Assembly: GCA_034180455.1 (NCBI GenBank)
Contig: JAXFOG010000002.1
Coordinates: 1 to 64,000 of the forward strand
Length of the DNA: 64,000 bases
Direction of reading: 5' to 3'
DNA from: JAAZPT01 sp034180455
Lineage (GTDB): Bacteria > Bacillota > Clostridia > Christensenellales > Aristaeellaceae
Shown: positions 15,994-24,886 of the stretch, one piece after another
Position numbering within the stretch: position 1 is the first letter of the stretch
Layout: every line of letters begins with the position of its first letter
The notes under the pieces: model-generated
What the model was told of the DNA's origin: nothing
The model's input: only the letters and a program-made list of their open reading frames with translations
Databases searched by the model: none
Made by a program: the position numbers and the translations under genes

Positions 15994-17250
15994 TTATGCT
16001 TCATTTATCTTTTTAATAAGCACTGGATCTGATTTACCAAGTATTGTATCTTTTTCTATAATTACTTTACTAATATCTTTTTTATCAGGCAATTCAAACA
16101 TTACATCATTTAGCACTTTTTCGACTATTGATCTTAATCCTCTTGCACCACTCTTTTTTTCGATGGCTTTTTTAGCTATTTCTGATAGTGCATCTTTAGT
16201 AAATTCAAGATCCACATTATCAAGGCTGAAAAGATATGAGAATTGCTTAGTAAGGGCGTTTTTGGGTTCTGTAAGTATTCTTACTAAAGCGTCTTCATCA
16301 AGTTCTTCTAAAGTAATGCAAATAGGAAGTCTGCCAATAAATTCAGGTATTAGTCCAAACTTTAGCAAATCTTCGGTCTGCACTTGTTTTAGAGATTCAC
16401 TGTTGGCTCTTGAGTCTTTTGGATTATGTTTTTCACCAAAGCCCATAGTTTTTTTGCCTATACGGCTTTCTATTATAGGCAATAGGCCATCAAATGCTCC
16501 ACCACAAATAAACAGAATATTTGTAGTGTCTATTTGGATAAACTCTTGTTGAGGATGCTTTCTTCCTCCCTGTGGTGGAACATTAGCTATTGTACCCTCA
16601 AGTATTTTAAGAAGGGTCTGTTGTACACCCTCGCCACTTACATCTCTGGTGATAGATGTGTTTTCGCCTTTGCGAGCTATCTTATCTATTTCATCAATAT
16701 ATATTATACCTCTCTCGGCGCTTTCTACATCATAGTCTGCGTTTTGTAGCAGTCTTAGCAAGATGTTTTCAACATCTTCACCCACATAGCCTGCTTCTGT
16801 AAGATTTGTGGCATCTGCAATTGCAAATGGCACATTAAGCATCTTGGCTAATGTTTGAGCAAGATATGTTTTGCCAGATCCAGTCGGGCCTATCATAAGC
16901 ACATTAGATTTTTGCAAATCAACTTCATCTTCAGCTGATTTGGCTGCACTTATACGTTTGTAATGATTATATACTGCAACAGCGAGAGTTTTTTTAGCCT
17001 CATTTTGACCTATCACATATTCATCCAAAAACTCCTTTATTTTCTTGGGAGTAGGAACTTTTTTTATTGGTTTTGGCTTTGTCTCGCTTTTTTGAATATC
17101 GTTGTCATTAGAATTAAGATATTGGAAAAAAAGCTCTAAACAGTTGTTGCAAATATGTCCATCTATTCCACTTATCATAAAATCTACTTGACTAGACGAC
17201 TTGCCACAAAAACTGCACTTTCTTGTATCCATATTATTTTCGTTGGGCAT
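15994..17250 (-). CDS. clpX: ATP-dependent Clp protease ATPase subunit ClpX
   Basis: AAA+ unfoldase of 418 residues that feeds substrates into ClpP. The N-terminal zinc-binding domain has Cys12, Cys15, Cys34 and Cys37. The Walker A motif GPTGSGKT is at 121-128 and Walker B with DEID follows (IIYIDEIDKIA). The pore GYVGED motif, sensor region with RIGKK and the ClpP-contact IGF-type loop (here KTMGFGEKH is close by) are present, then the C-terminal lid domain with GARGLRSI. Length matches the family. It follows clpP by 43 bases that contain a hairpin, and AGGAGG lies right after the hairpin's T run. Confidence 0.97.
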   Translation of the reverse strand: MPNENNMDTRKCSFCGKSSSQVDFMISGIDGHICNNCLELFFQYLNSNDNDIQKSETKPKPIKKVPTPKKIKEFLDEYVIGQNEAKKTLAVAVYNHYKRISAAKSAEDEVDLQKSNVLMIGPTGSGKTYLAQTLAKMLNVPFAIADATNLTEAGYVGEDVENILLRLLQNADYDVESAERGIIYIDEIDKIARKGENTSITRDVSGEGVQQTLLKILEGTIANVPPQGGRKHPQQEFIQIDTTNILFICGGAFDGLLPIIESRIGKKTMGFGEKHNPKDSRANSESLKQVQTEDLLKFGLIPEFIGRLPICITLEELDEDALVRILTEPKNALTKQFSYLFSLDNVDLEFTKDALSEIAKKAIEKKSGARGLRSIVEKVLNDVMFELPDKKDISKVIIEKDTILGKSDPVLIKKINEA

Positions 17251-17260
17251 TATTCCTCCT

Positions 17261-17287
17261 AAAAAGCCGTACCTAAATGATACGGCT
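17261..17287 (-). terminator. Hairpin between clpP and clpX (attenuating terminator)
   Basis: On the minus strand AGCCGTA pairs with TACGGCT, followed by a T5 tract and then directly by AGGAGG of clpX. It may terminate part of the transcripts and so make clpP more abundant than clpX. Confidence 0.65.
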
Positions 17288-17293
17288 AATTAT

Positions 17294-17878
17294 TTAATTT
17301 CTTTTCTCGTATATATTGTCTATTATTCCATAGTCAAGCGCTTCTTGCGCACTCATATAGTAATCTCTGTCAATATCCTTCATGATTTTATCATAATCTT
17401 GAGCAGTCATTTCACTCATGAGCCTTGCCATTTTTTCTTTTGTTCTTACCAAATGGCTTGCATGTATAATCACATCGCTTGCTTGTCCTTCTGCTCCACC
17501 AAGTGGCTGATGTATTAGTATCTCACTATTGGGTAGAGCACTACGCTTGCCCTTTTCACCTGCCATGAGCAGGAACGAACCCATACTTGCTGCCAAACCC
17601 ACACATACAGTACGTATATCTGGCTTTACATATCGCATTGTATCAAATATTGCCATGCCAGCGGTAACGCTTCCACCAGGACTATTTATATACATGCTTA
17701 TATCAGCATCAGGGTTTTCCATTTCAAGGAACAATAGCTGAGCGACAACCGTATTTGCCATGTCGTCATCTACTACTCCACTTACAAACACAATTCTGTC
17801 TTTAAGAAGTCTGGAATATATGTCGTAGCTTCGTTCTCCACGGCTGGTTTGCTCTATTACATAAGGTATTAGATTCAT
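17294..17878 (-). CDS. clpP: ATP-dependent Clp protease proteolytic subunit ClpP
   Basis: Serine protease of 194 residues that forms the tetradecameric barrel degrading unfolded proteins delivered by ClpX or ClpC. The catalytic triad is visible: Ser98 in GLAASMGS, His123 in ILIHQPLGG, and Asp near residue 172 in MKDIDRDYYMS. The N-terminal LIPYVIEQTSRGERSYDIYS segment is the conserved axial loop and hydrophobic handle. It sits between tig and clpX, the classic order tig-clpP-clpX, with a ribosome binding site AGGAGG before the ATG and a 29-base gap from tig. Confidence 0.97.
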   Translation of the reverse strand: MNLIPYVIEQTSRGERSYDIYSRLLKDRIVFVSGVVDDDMANTVVAQLLFLEMENPDADISMYINSPGGSVTAGMAIFDTMRYVKPDIRTVCVGLAASMGSFLLMAGEKGKRSALPNSEILIHQPLGGAEGQASDVIIHASHLVRTKEKMARLMSEMTAQDYDKIMKDIDRDYYMSAQEALDYGIIDNIYEKRN

Positions 17879-17907
17879 TTTTCCTCCTAACTTCTAAAGC
17901 AATTTGA

Positions 17908-19281
17908 TTACTTCTCTTCTGGCTTTTCTTCCTCTTGAGCTTTATCGTTTGCTTCTTCAACAGGCAATTCTTCTACTGGGGCATCTCCCTCTATTGTGGT
18001 AACAACTGCATTTTTCCATACTTCGTCGATGCTCTTGTTGTTCTTTATCTGATATGCGATATTCTCCTTCTGAATATCGGTCATCATCTTCTTGAAGTTT
18101 TCAGCACCATCTTTATCTTCAGCAAATGCTTTATCTATGAATTCCATAACTTCATCATCGCTTACTTGATAGTCTACTGCCTTTACAAGTTCTTCTAGTA
18201 CTAGCTCTGAAGCCACTTCATGCTTTGCCTGATCTCTGTACTGCTCACGGAAATCTTTTTTATCATTTCCTACCATCTGTAAAAATTGATCAAGGCTCAT
18301 ACCTTGTTGTCTTAAATTCTGATCCATTGTGCTCAACATTCTATCCATTTGAGCCTCTACCATAGCATCAGGAATTTCAAACTCGGAATTTTTTACGAGT
18401 GTGTCATACATTTCTTGCTTTGCTCTGTTTTCAGCATTTTTTTCAGCTTCCTCTTGCAATTGCTTGCGCAGAGACTCCTTATACTCATCAAGTGTATCAA
18501 ACTCGCTCACATCCTGAGCAAAGTCGTCATCAAGTTCAGGAAGTTCTTCACGCTCAACACTGTGTAGATTTACATGAAATACAGCATCTTTGCCAGCAAG
18601 ATCTTTTGCATGATATTCTTCAGGGAATTTAACTTTTATGTCGCCCTCTGTACCAAGTTCCATGCCTATTAACTGGTCTTCAAATCCAGGGATAAATTGA
18701 CCAGAGCCTATTTTAAGTGTTGCATTTTCGGCTTTTCCACCTTCAAACTCAACGCCATCAACAGATCCTACATAGTCAAATGTAAGTGTATCCTTTGGCT
18801 CTATCATTCCTTCTGTAACAGAGAGTTTTCTAGCCTGCTTCTTTTGTTCTACCTCAAGCCTCTCCTGAACATCTTCATCGTTTACTTGATGAACATACTT
18901 GTTTACAGCTATACCCTTGTAATCTCCAAGCTTAACTGTGGGATATACTGCAAATTCTACACTAAATTCAATATCTTTGCCGTCTTCAAATTTTTCTACA
19001 TTTACTTCTGGACGGCTTATAGGGTTAATTCCACTTTCCTTAAGAGCTTCTTCATATTTGTTTTGAATAACGATATCAAGAGCATCTTCGTAGAAAACGC
19101 TTTTTCCATACATTCTTTCAATTACGCTTCTCGGAGCTTTGCCTTTTCTAAATCCAGGCACGCTTATTCTAGAGCGATTTTTTATATATGCATCGTTTAC
19201 AGCCTTGTTAAATTCATCAACTGTAGCTACAAATGAAAACTTTTTCTTGCTTCCTGCTAAATCTTCAACTTTAAAATCCAT
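17908..19281 (-). CDS. tig: Trigger factor (ribosome-associated chaperone and prolyl isomerase)
   Basis: Chaperone of 457 residues that binds at the ribosome exit tunnel and folds nascent chains. The ribosome-binding domain (1-120) contains the signature FRKGKAPR (about residues 44-51). The FKBP-type peptidyl-prolyl isomerase domain (about 150-245) has FDYVGSVDGVEFEGG and FIPGFEDQLIGM. The C-terminal helical chaperone arms follow, and the tail after residue 430 is strongly acidic (EELPVEEANDKAQEEE). It is first in the tig-clpP-clpX operon, with a well-formed promoter upstream. Confidence 0.96.
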   Translation of the reverse strand: MDFKVEDLAGSKKKFSFVATVDEFNKAVNDAYIKNRSRISVPGFRKGKAPRSVIERMYGKSVFYEDALDIVIQNKYEEALKESGINPISRPEVNVEKFEDGKDIEFSVEFAVYPTVKLGDYKGIAVNKYVHQVNDEDVQERLEVEQKKQARKLSVTEGMIEPKDTLTFDYVGSVDGVEFEGGKAENATLKIGSGQFIPGFEDQLIGMELGTEGDIKVKFPEEYHAKDLAGKDAVFHVNLHSVEREELPELDDDFAQDVSEFDTLDEYKESLRKQLQEEAEKNAENRAKQEMYDTLVKNSEFEIPDAMVEAQMDRMLSTMDQNLRQQGMSLDQFLQMVGNDKKDFREQYRDQAKHEVASELVLEELVKAVDYQVSDDEVMEFIDKAFAEDKDGAENFKKMMTDIQKENIAYQIKNNKSIDEVWKNAVVTTIEGDAPVEELPVEEANDKAQEEEKPEEK

Positions 19282-19320
19282 AATAATCCTCCTAATGCTA
19301 AAATAGACATAGCATCGTAT

Positions 19321-19349
19321 ATTATATCATCAACTAAAATTATATTCAA
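19321..19349 (-). promoter_or_regulatory. Promoter of tig-clpP-clpX
   Basis: On the minus strand TTGAAT (19344-19349) and TATAAT (19321-19326) have a 17-base spacer, about 40 bases upstream of the trigger factor start. Confidence 0.7.
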
Positions 19350-19524
19350 GCAAAAAAAGCTTATATATAAATGAATTTAATACTTTTTGATTTGCTATAA
19401 TTTTTTATTTATGATTTTATAAATATTTTGCATTTTAATAGATATATACATGTACTTATTAAGTTTTATGTTGAAGATGAACTAGTTTTCGTGTATATTT
19501 ATATATGGTAATTAAGGGGTTGTT

Positions 19525-21333
19525 ATGAAATCTATTTTTAAGAATAAGTATATTAATATCTTTTTTTGCTTTGCTTTGGCACTCGTTTGTGCATTATGCA
19601 GATTACTAGCAGATCAAAGCAATTTTTTGTGGGACAATTTTTCTAAGTCAAATCATGGTTATGCTGGGTTATTTTACTTTGTTGCAATATTTATATTGTT
19701 TGATAGATACCTATTTAAAAAGTATAAGAACAACATACTTGTATGGATATTAGGCGTTTTTTCTTCTATTATAAACCAACTATATTATGTTTTCTTAATA
19801 AACGATATTGCATATCTTCAGGGTTATGAAAAGGATGCATTTGTAATAGTATTTTTTCTGAATGTGTTTTTCTATAAAAGCCTTTATGTTTGGATGCTGG
19901 AAAGTCTTGATAGCATAATGAATGCTTCAGAAGTAAAAAGTGATTTTTCAGAAAAACGTATTAGAAGAGTGTTTTTCCTAATACTTGGTGTATTTTTTGG
20001 ACTTTATTATATAGCCATGTTCCCAGGCTCGATTCAGTATGATAGTGCAAGCATGCTTGAGACAGTTTACGGCATAAGACCACTTAGCATGGACAATCCT
20101 ATTCTACAAATTGGTTTTATGTATATATTAAAGCAACTAGCATCTATTATTGGAGCGACATTTGCTCTTGGATTATATACTTTTTTACAGAATATAATTG
20201 CAATAGAGCTATTCTCGGAAGTGTTGTTAAGAATATATAAGCAATCTAAAAAGCTTTCATATATTATGCTTGTATCGTTTATTGTGCTTGCTCCATTTAT
20301 GCATTATGCATGCTCTGTTGGTAAAGATTATCCATTTGCTCTAGCAATTTTATTTATGTCACTATTAATATATGATTTAATGGAAAATCCAGAGAAAATA
20401 TTACAAAACAAGTCATATATCATTAAGCTATGCATTTCTATCATATTAGTAAGTTCACTTAGAAATGTAGGGCTGTACCTTTCTATTGCGTCTATTACAA
20501 TTCTTGCATTATTTTTGATTGTAAAATACAAGAAAAAAGCGATAGCTATTTGTATTTCGATGTTCGTTGCAATTGCTATTACAGCAGCTTCTTTAGGATT
20601 AGTAGGCAAAGCTTTAGGAGCAATACCCGAAAAAAAGAGTGCGAATAAATCTATCCCACTTATGCAGATTGCACGTATTCATACATATTTGGGTCCCGAT
20701 GCATTTACAAACTTTGAATATGATAGCATAAGCAAAGCTATGGACATTAAAAAAACTAACATGTATTATCGTGAAGGATACTCTGATTATATCAAGGATC
20801 TTTTCTATGAAGATATAAGCTCTGAAGATGAAAAGGACTTTAAAAAGGCATATTGCTCACTTGCAAAAAGAAATTATAAAACTGCTTTTCAAGCAACATA
20901 TCTTAATTGCTATGCATACTTTGTTCCAGGTATAACAACAAAAGAAAAGCCAATATACTTTTTTGAAAACAATAATATGGACAATTTAAAACCATATTTT
21001 TCTCCAAAAGATGGTAATAGGTTCAGAAAATTTGCAATAAAAGCAACATTTGCATTAGACAAGTTACCCATAGGATTTTTAAAAACTACTGGATTTATTC
21101 AATATTTTCATTTTATAGCACTGTTTATATTGCTGGCATCAAAAAAGCGTAAATATATTATTGTGATAATGCCATCAATACTATATGCAATAGGTCTTAT
21201 AGGATCTCCAATAAATGGCTATTATAGATATTGTTTGCCAACGTTTTTAACTATGAGCACCAGCATAATGGCATTAGTGGCTGCAAAAAATACTTCAAAT
21301 TTACCGATATTTGATATTGACAAAGAAAAATAA
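19525..21333 (+). CDS. Multi-pass membrane protein, DUF6020-like (GT-C-type fold suspected)
   Basis: Integral membrane protein of 602 residues with about 12 to 13 hydrophobic helices spread over residues 8-370 and 525-585. An extracytoplasmic loop after the fifth or sixth helix reads MFPGSIQYDSASMLETVYG...MDNPILQ, the pattern of DUF6020 proteins, which resembles the acidic catalytic loop of GT-C glycosyltransferases. A soluble region spans about 370-510. The gene is divergent from tig and stands alone; the rplM promoter overlaps its 3' end. A role in cell-surface glycan assembly is an inference. The ribosome binding site AAGGGG is 10 bases before the ATG. Confidence 0.6.
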   Translation: MKSIFKNKYINIFFCFALALVCALCRLLADQSNFLWDNFSKSNHGYAGLFYFVAIFILFDRYLFKKYKNNILVWILGVFSSIINQLYYVFLINDIAYLQGYEKDAFVIVFFLNVFFYKSLYVWMLESLDSIMNASEVKSDFSEKRIRRVFFLILGVFFGLYYIAMFPGSIQYDSASMLETVYGIRPLSMDNPILQIGFMYILKQLASIIGATFALGLYTFLQNIIAIELFSEVLLRIYKQSKKLSYIMLVSFIVLAPFMHYACSVGKDYPFALAILFMSLLIYDLMENPEKILQNKSYIIKLCISIILVSSLRNVGLYLSIASITILALFLIVKYKKKAIAICISMFVAIAITAASLGLVGKALGAIPEKKSANKSIPLMQIARIHTYLGPDAFTNFEYDSISKAMDIKKTNMYYREGYSDYIKDLFYEDISSEDEKDFKKAYCSLAKRNYKTAFQATYLNCYAYFVPGITTKEKPIYFFENNNMDNLKPYFSPKDGNRFRKFAIKATFALDKLPIGFLKTTGFIQYFHFIALFILLASKKRKYIIVIMPSILYAIGLIGSPINGYYRYCLPTFLTMSTSIMALVAAKNTSNLPIFDIDKEK

Positions 21334-21345
21334 TTTTAGTAAAAT
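21317..21345 (+). promoter_or_regulatory. Promoter of rplM-rpsI, inside the 3' end of the upstream gene
   Basis: TTGACA at 21317-21322 and TAAAAT at 21340-21345 with a 17-base spacer. The -35 box overlaps the last codons of the DUF6020-like gene, whose stop is at 21331-21333. Confidence 0.75.
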
Positions 21346-21351
21346 AATTTT

Positions 21352-21433
21352 TGGCACTATTCCGTTAGCCCCGAATTGCTGCCGAATTTTAAAGAAAATG
21401 TGACCATCGTTTTCTTAGAACAATTTTTAGGAG
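21352..21433 (+). promoter_or_regulatory. Putative L13-type autoregulatory mRNA leader
   Basis: About 80 bases of leader precede rplM. They include a GC-richer core (CCGTTAGCCCCGAATTG) and a hairpin AAGAAAA / TTTTCTT at about 21392-21418, just before the AGGAGG. The Firmicute L13 leader RNA is known from this position; identity here rests on location and size, not on a covariance match. Confidence 0.5.
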
Positions 21434-21442
21434 GAACTTCAC

Positions 21443-21874
21443 TTGAAAACATACATGGCAAACTCAAGCACAGTAGAGCGCAAGTGGTATGTTGTAGACG
21501 CCAAAGATCAGGTATTAGGTCGTCTTGCTTCTCAGGTTGCAGCAGTTTTACGTGGTAAGAACAAGCCTACATTTACACCACATGTAGACTGTGGGGATAA
21601 CGTAATCATTATAAATGCAGATAAAATTTTGCTTACAGGCAAAAAACTAGACCAAAAGGTATATAAAAGCTACTCAGGCTATGTTGGTGGATTAAAGGAA
21701 ACATTATATCGCAAACTTGTTTCTACAAAGCCAGAGTTCGTAGTTGAAAAAGCTATCGTAGGTATGCTTCCAAAGGGACCTTTGGGCAGACAGATGGCAA
21801 AGAAGTTGCATGTTTACGCAGGCGAGACTCATAATCATGATGCTCAAAAGCCTGTTGAATTAAAATTACAATAA
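21443..21874 (+). CDS. rplM: 50S ribosomal protein L13
   Basis: Early-assembling 50S subunit protein of 143 residues. It shows the family landmarks WYVVDAKDQVLGRLASQVA near the N-terminus, FTPHVDCGDNVIIINADK (about 33-50), and MLPKGPLGRQMAKKLHVYAG (about 110-129). The start is a TTG 8 bases after AGGAGG, giving MKTYMANSSTVERKW, the typical L13 N-terminus. It is co-transcribed with rpsI 18 bases downstream, the universal L13-S9 pair. Confidence 0.98.
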   Translation: MKTYMANSSTVERKWYVVDAKDQVLGRLASQVAAVLRGKNKPTFTPHVDCGDNVIIINADKILLTGKKLDQKVYKSYSGYVGGLKETLYRKLVSTKPEFVVEKAIVGMLPKGPLGRQMAKKLHVYAGETHNHDAQKPVELKLQ

Positions 21875-21892
21875 GCGAAGGGAGATATATAA

Positions 21893-22285
21893 ATGGCTAA
21901 TGTAGAATACAGCGCAGTAGGTCGTCGTAAAAAAGCTATTGCTCGCGTTCGCTTGGTACCTGGCGAAGGTAAAATCGTTATCAACGGTCGCGATATAGAT
22001 AATTATTTTGGTATGGAGACCTTAAAAATGACAGTTCGTCAGCCACTAGAGCTTGTAAAATTGTCTACTCCTATGGATATTATCGTAAAGGTTACAGGTG
22101 GTGGACTTACTGGTCAGGCTGGAGCAATCCGTCATGGTATCAGTCGTGCTCTTTGCAAGGCAGATCCAGAGCTTCGTTCAGAGCTTAAGAAGGCTGGTTT
22201 CCTCACACGTGATTCTCGTATGAAAGAGCGTAAGAAGTACGGTCTCAAAGCTGCACGTCGCGCACCTCAGTTCTCAAAGCGTTAA
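21893..22285 (+). CDS. rpsI: 30S ribosomal protein S9
   Basis: 30S subunit protein of 130 residues whose C-terminal tail reaches the P-site tRNA. Landmarks are the N-terminal YSAVGRRKKAIARVRL, the central VKVTGGGLTGQAGAIRHGISRAL, and the conserved basic tail KKYGLKAARRAPQFSKR ending in the invariant SKR. Second gene of rplM-rpsI, with GAAGGGAG before the ATG and a strong terminator after it. Confidence 0.98.
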   Translation: MANVEYSAVGRRKKAIARVRLVPGEGKIVINGRDIDNYFGMETLKMTVRQPLELVKLSTPMDIIVKVTGGGLTGQAGAIRHGISRALCKADPELRSELKKAGFLTRDSRMKERKKYGLKAARRAPQFSKR

Positions 22286-22311
22286 TTGCTGCGAAATACA
22301 AACTCAATTAC

Positions 22312-22346
22312 AAAATCCCGAAAGCATATTGCTTACGGGATTTTTA
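22312..22346 (+). terminator. Terminator of rplM-rpsI
   Basis: Stem AAAATCCCG / CGGGATTTT, with additional AAGCA/TGCTT pairing inside, and a T-rich tail. Confidence 0.9.
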
Positions 22347-22504
22347 TTGTATTGACTATATCTAATTCATTTACAAGTGAATTAAAAATAAATTTATATA
22401 CTTTAAGGTACTTAAATTCTTGCACGAAAAAAGCACATATGATATTATTATTTTAATAGAACACCAAGTTTATAGTAACACATAAAATTAACTAAGATCT
22501 AAAA

Positions 22505-22532
22505 TTACATAGAAATATACATTTCTATGTAA
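22505..22532. promoter_or_regulatory. Perfect inverted repeat, probable operator of the TetR regulator
   Basis: The arms TTACATAGAAA and TTTCTATGTAA are perfectly complementary over 11 bases with a 6-base spacer. The site lies 67 bases before the TetR-family start codon, has no T tract and sits where an autoregulatory operator would be expected. Confidence 0.6.
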
Positions 22533-22598
22533 ACATATTATAAGACATAATTATGGAAGACTGCTTTCCTATAATATTTGAAGTAAGGAGGGTCGAAA

Positions 22599-23159
22599 AT
22601 GGCAAACTTTACAAAGAAAGCTATTCGTGATTCTTTTATAAAATTGTTGAACGAAAAGCCACTACATAAGATTACAGTACGAGATATTGTAGATGACTGT
22701 GGAGTAAATCGCAATACATTTTACTATTACTATCAGGATATACCAGAGCTTGTCTATAGCATAATAAATGATGATATAGATAGATTTATAAGTGAGTACC
22801 CTGCTGTTGATTCAATTGAAGAGGCTATCAGTTCTGCAATGGAGTTTGCTTTAACAAATAAAAATGCTGTTATGCATATATATAATTCTGTTAATCGCGC
22901 ATTATATGAGCAATATCAATGGAAGTTATGCTCATATATTGCAGCAACATTTGTTGACGGAGCTTTAGGAAACGATGATTATTCAATAGAAGATAGAGAC
23001 ATTGTTGTAGAGTACTGGAAATGTGTCTGTTTTGGCTTGATAATGAGTTGGCTTGAATCGGGTATGAAACCGGATGCTCTTAAGCGAATGAATAGAATTA
23101 TTGAGCTTAAAAGCAATGAAATAAAAAACATGATAGAAAAGTGCAAAAACAACAACTAA
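22599..23159 (+). CDS. TetR/AcrR family transcriptional regulator
   Basis: One-component regulator of 186 residues. The N-terminal TetR helix-turn-helix covers about residues 5-55, with ITVRDIVDDCGVNRNTFYYYYQDIPEL containing the recognition helix and the typical NTFYYYY motif. The C-terminal ligand/dimer domain is of the type found in DhaS/YcdC-like regulators (TetR_C_33-like), unassigned here. A perfect 28-base inverted repeat upstream is a likely operator. It has its own terminator; the next gene in the same direction is a radical SAM protein, a plausible target. AAGGAGG supports the ATG. Confidence 0.88.
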   Translation: MANFTKKAIRDSFIKLLNEKPLHKITVRDIVDDCGVNRNTFYYYYQDIPELVYSIINDDIDRFISEYPAVDSIEEAISSAMEFALTNKNAVMHIYNSVNRALYEQYQWKLCSYIAATFVDGALGNDDYSIEDRDIVVEYWKCVCFGLIMSWLESGMKPDALKRMNRIIELKSNEIKNMIEKCKNNN

Positions 23160-23193
23160 AACTAGGCAAATTCATTTTTTTGCCTAGTTTTTA
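23157..23193 (+). terminator. Terminator of the TetR gene
   Basis: Stem AAAACTAGGCAAA / TTTGCCTAGTTTT with T tail, beginning at the stop codon. Confidence 0.9.
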
Positions 23194-23195
23194 GT

Positions 23196-23223
23196 CATTC
23201 CAATATTATTGTCTGTTGGAATG
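23196..23223. promoter_or_regulatory. Inverted repeat upstream of the radical SAM gene
   Basis: Arms CATTCCAA and TTGGAATG separated by 12 bases, between the TetR terminator and the radical SAM gene. It lacks a T tract, so an operator or mRNA element is more likely than a terminator. Its sequence differs from the repeat before the TetR gene. Confidence 0.4.
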
Positions 23224-23360
23224 GGAGATTAGGCATTATATAATAACTTTAGCTAGCAAGGGTTATTTTAGTAAGAAATATTAATTAAATCATAAATATA
23301 ATTAAACAAAGTAACGATCTAACAAAAGTATGTATTCTAAAAAGCGAAGGGAGAAATATT

Positions 23361-24734
23361 ATGCTTAATCAATTAAAAAGAGTTTCAATGCGCACAGCAT
23401 TCAACTATTTAGAAAAGGATCCAGAAAAGAATGCTCTTAAGCTTATGAATTGGGTAGACAAGCTGGCTGGTAATGGCAAGGAAACATTTGAAGTACAAAG
23501 AAAAGCAGTTCGTGAAGCACTTGAGGATCCAAACAATAATATGAACTTACTTGCTATGAAAATACTTAAAGAAACTGATCCAGAAGTACTAAAAAAAGTG
23601 TTTGAAAATTTCTTTCTCAATGCTAATATTTTAGGAGGCCCAAGGCAGGAAGAATGCAGAAGAAAATATGACTGTAATATACCATGGGCAATTCTACTAG
23701 ATCCTACATCCGCTTGTAACTTGCATTGTACAGGTTGTTGGGCAGCTGAGTATGGCAATAAACTTAATCTTACTTTTGATGAGATAGATTCTATTATCAC
23801 ACAAGGAAAGGACCTTGGTGTATATTTGTACATTTATACTGGCGGAGAGCCCTTGGTTCGTAAAGAAGATATTATTAAGATATGTGAGAAGCATAATGAT
23901 TGTCAGTTCCTTTCATTTACAAATGGAACACTAATTGATGAAGATTTTGCAAATGAAATGCTTAGAGTAAAGAACTTTATGCCTTCTATAAGTATTGAGG
24001 GTTTTGAAGAAGCTACAGATAGTCGCCGTGGAGAAGGCACATATCTAAAAGTTATGGAAGCTATTGACATACTTAATGAAAAACGTCTACCGTATGGTTT
24101 ATCGTGTTGCTACACAAGTCAAAACCTTGATTCAATAAGTTCATACGAATTTTTTGAAAAAATGATAGATCTTAATGCAAGATTCGTATGGTTTTTCCAT
24201 TATATGCCTGTTGGTAATGATGCAGTTCCAGAGCTTATGCCAAGTCCTGAACAACGTAAGTTCATGTATAATAGAGTAAGAGAAATTAGAAAAAAATTAC
24301 CTATTTTTATTATGGACTTTCAGAATGATGCAGAATATGTTGGAGGATGTATAGCGGGAGGTCGTACTTATTTGCATATCAATGCAAATGGTGATGTAGA
24401 TCCTTGCGTATTCATTCATTACTCTAATGCAAATATTCGCGATATGAGCTTACTTGACGCATTGCGCAGTCCAATATTTATGGCTTATCATAAAAATCAA
24501 CCATTTAATAATAATCATCTCCGTCCTTGCCCTATGCTAGAAAATCCTGAAAAGCTTCGTGAAATGGTAAAGGTTACCGGAGCACATTCTACCGACTTGC
24601 AATCCCCAGAATCTGTTGATCACTTGTGTGATAAGTGCGAAGCTTATGCCAAAAATTGGAAGCCAACAGCTGATTCATTATGGGAATGGAGCTGCAAAAA
24701 GAAAGAAGAAGAAAAAATGCGGCAAGCTCAATAG
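23361..24734 (+). CDS. Radical SAM protein with C-terminal Cys-rich region
   Basis: Putative radical S-adenosylmethionine enzyme of 457 residues. An N-terminal helical region (1-108) precedes the radical SAM core, whose 4Fe-4S triad is Cys119-x3-Cys123-x2-Cys126 (CNLHCTGCW). The AdoMet-binding TGGEPLV motif is near residue 161. Further Cys residues (AGG-type region at GGCIAGG, DPCVFIHY, PCPM, LCDKCEAY) resemble a SPASM or twitch auxiliary cluster domain. It stands alone after a TetR regulator with a GAAGGGAG site. No precursor peptide or substrate gene is adjacent. Enzyme chemistry is sure as a class; substrate is unknown. Confidence 0.85.
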   Translation: MLNQLKRVSMRTAFNYLEKDPEKNALKLMNWVDKLAGNGKETFEVQRKAVREALEDPNNNMNLLAMKILKETDPEVLKKVFENFFLNANILGGPRQEECRRKYDCNIPWAILLDPTSACNLHCTGCWAAEYGNKLNLTFDEIDSIITQGKDLGVYLYIYTGGEPLVRKEDIIKICEKHNDCQFLSFTNGTLIDEDFANEMLRVKNFMPSISIEGFEEATDSRRGEGTYLKVMEAIDILNEKRLPYGLSCCYTSQNLDSISSYEFFEKMIDLNARFVWFFHYMPVGNDAVPELMPSPEQRKFMYNRVREIRKKLPIFIMDFQNDAEYVGGCIAGGRTYLHINANGDVDPCVFIHYSNANIRDMSLLDALRSPIFMAYHKNQPFNNNHLRPCPMLENPEKLREMVKVTGAHSTDLQSPESVDHLCDKCEAYAKNWKPTADSLWEWSCKKKEEEKMRQAQ

Positions 24735-24886
24735 GAATATAATTATGTTTTTATAATATACTTTGCTATTCAATATTATTATAAGTGACTACAAAAGAAT
24801 TTCATATGCTCAACCTCAACAGTATTATACAAATCGATCTGTTTTTGCTTAAAACGTAAATATACTAGGTTTAGGAGATTGATATA

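Noticed and set aside
15994..19281. Antisense open frames opposite clpX, clpP and tig
   Set aside because: They mirror strongly conserved coding sequence on the other strand and encode no recognisable protein.
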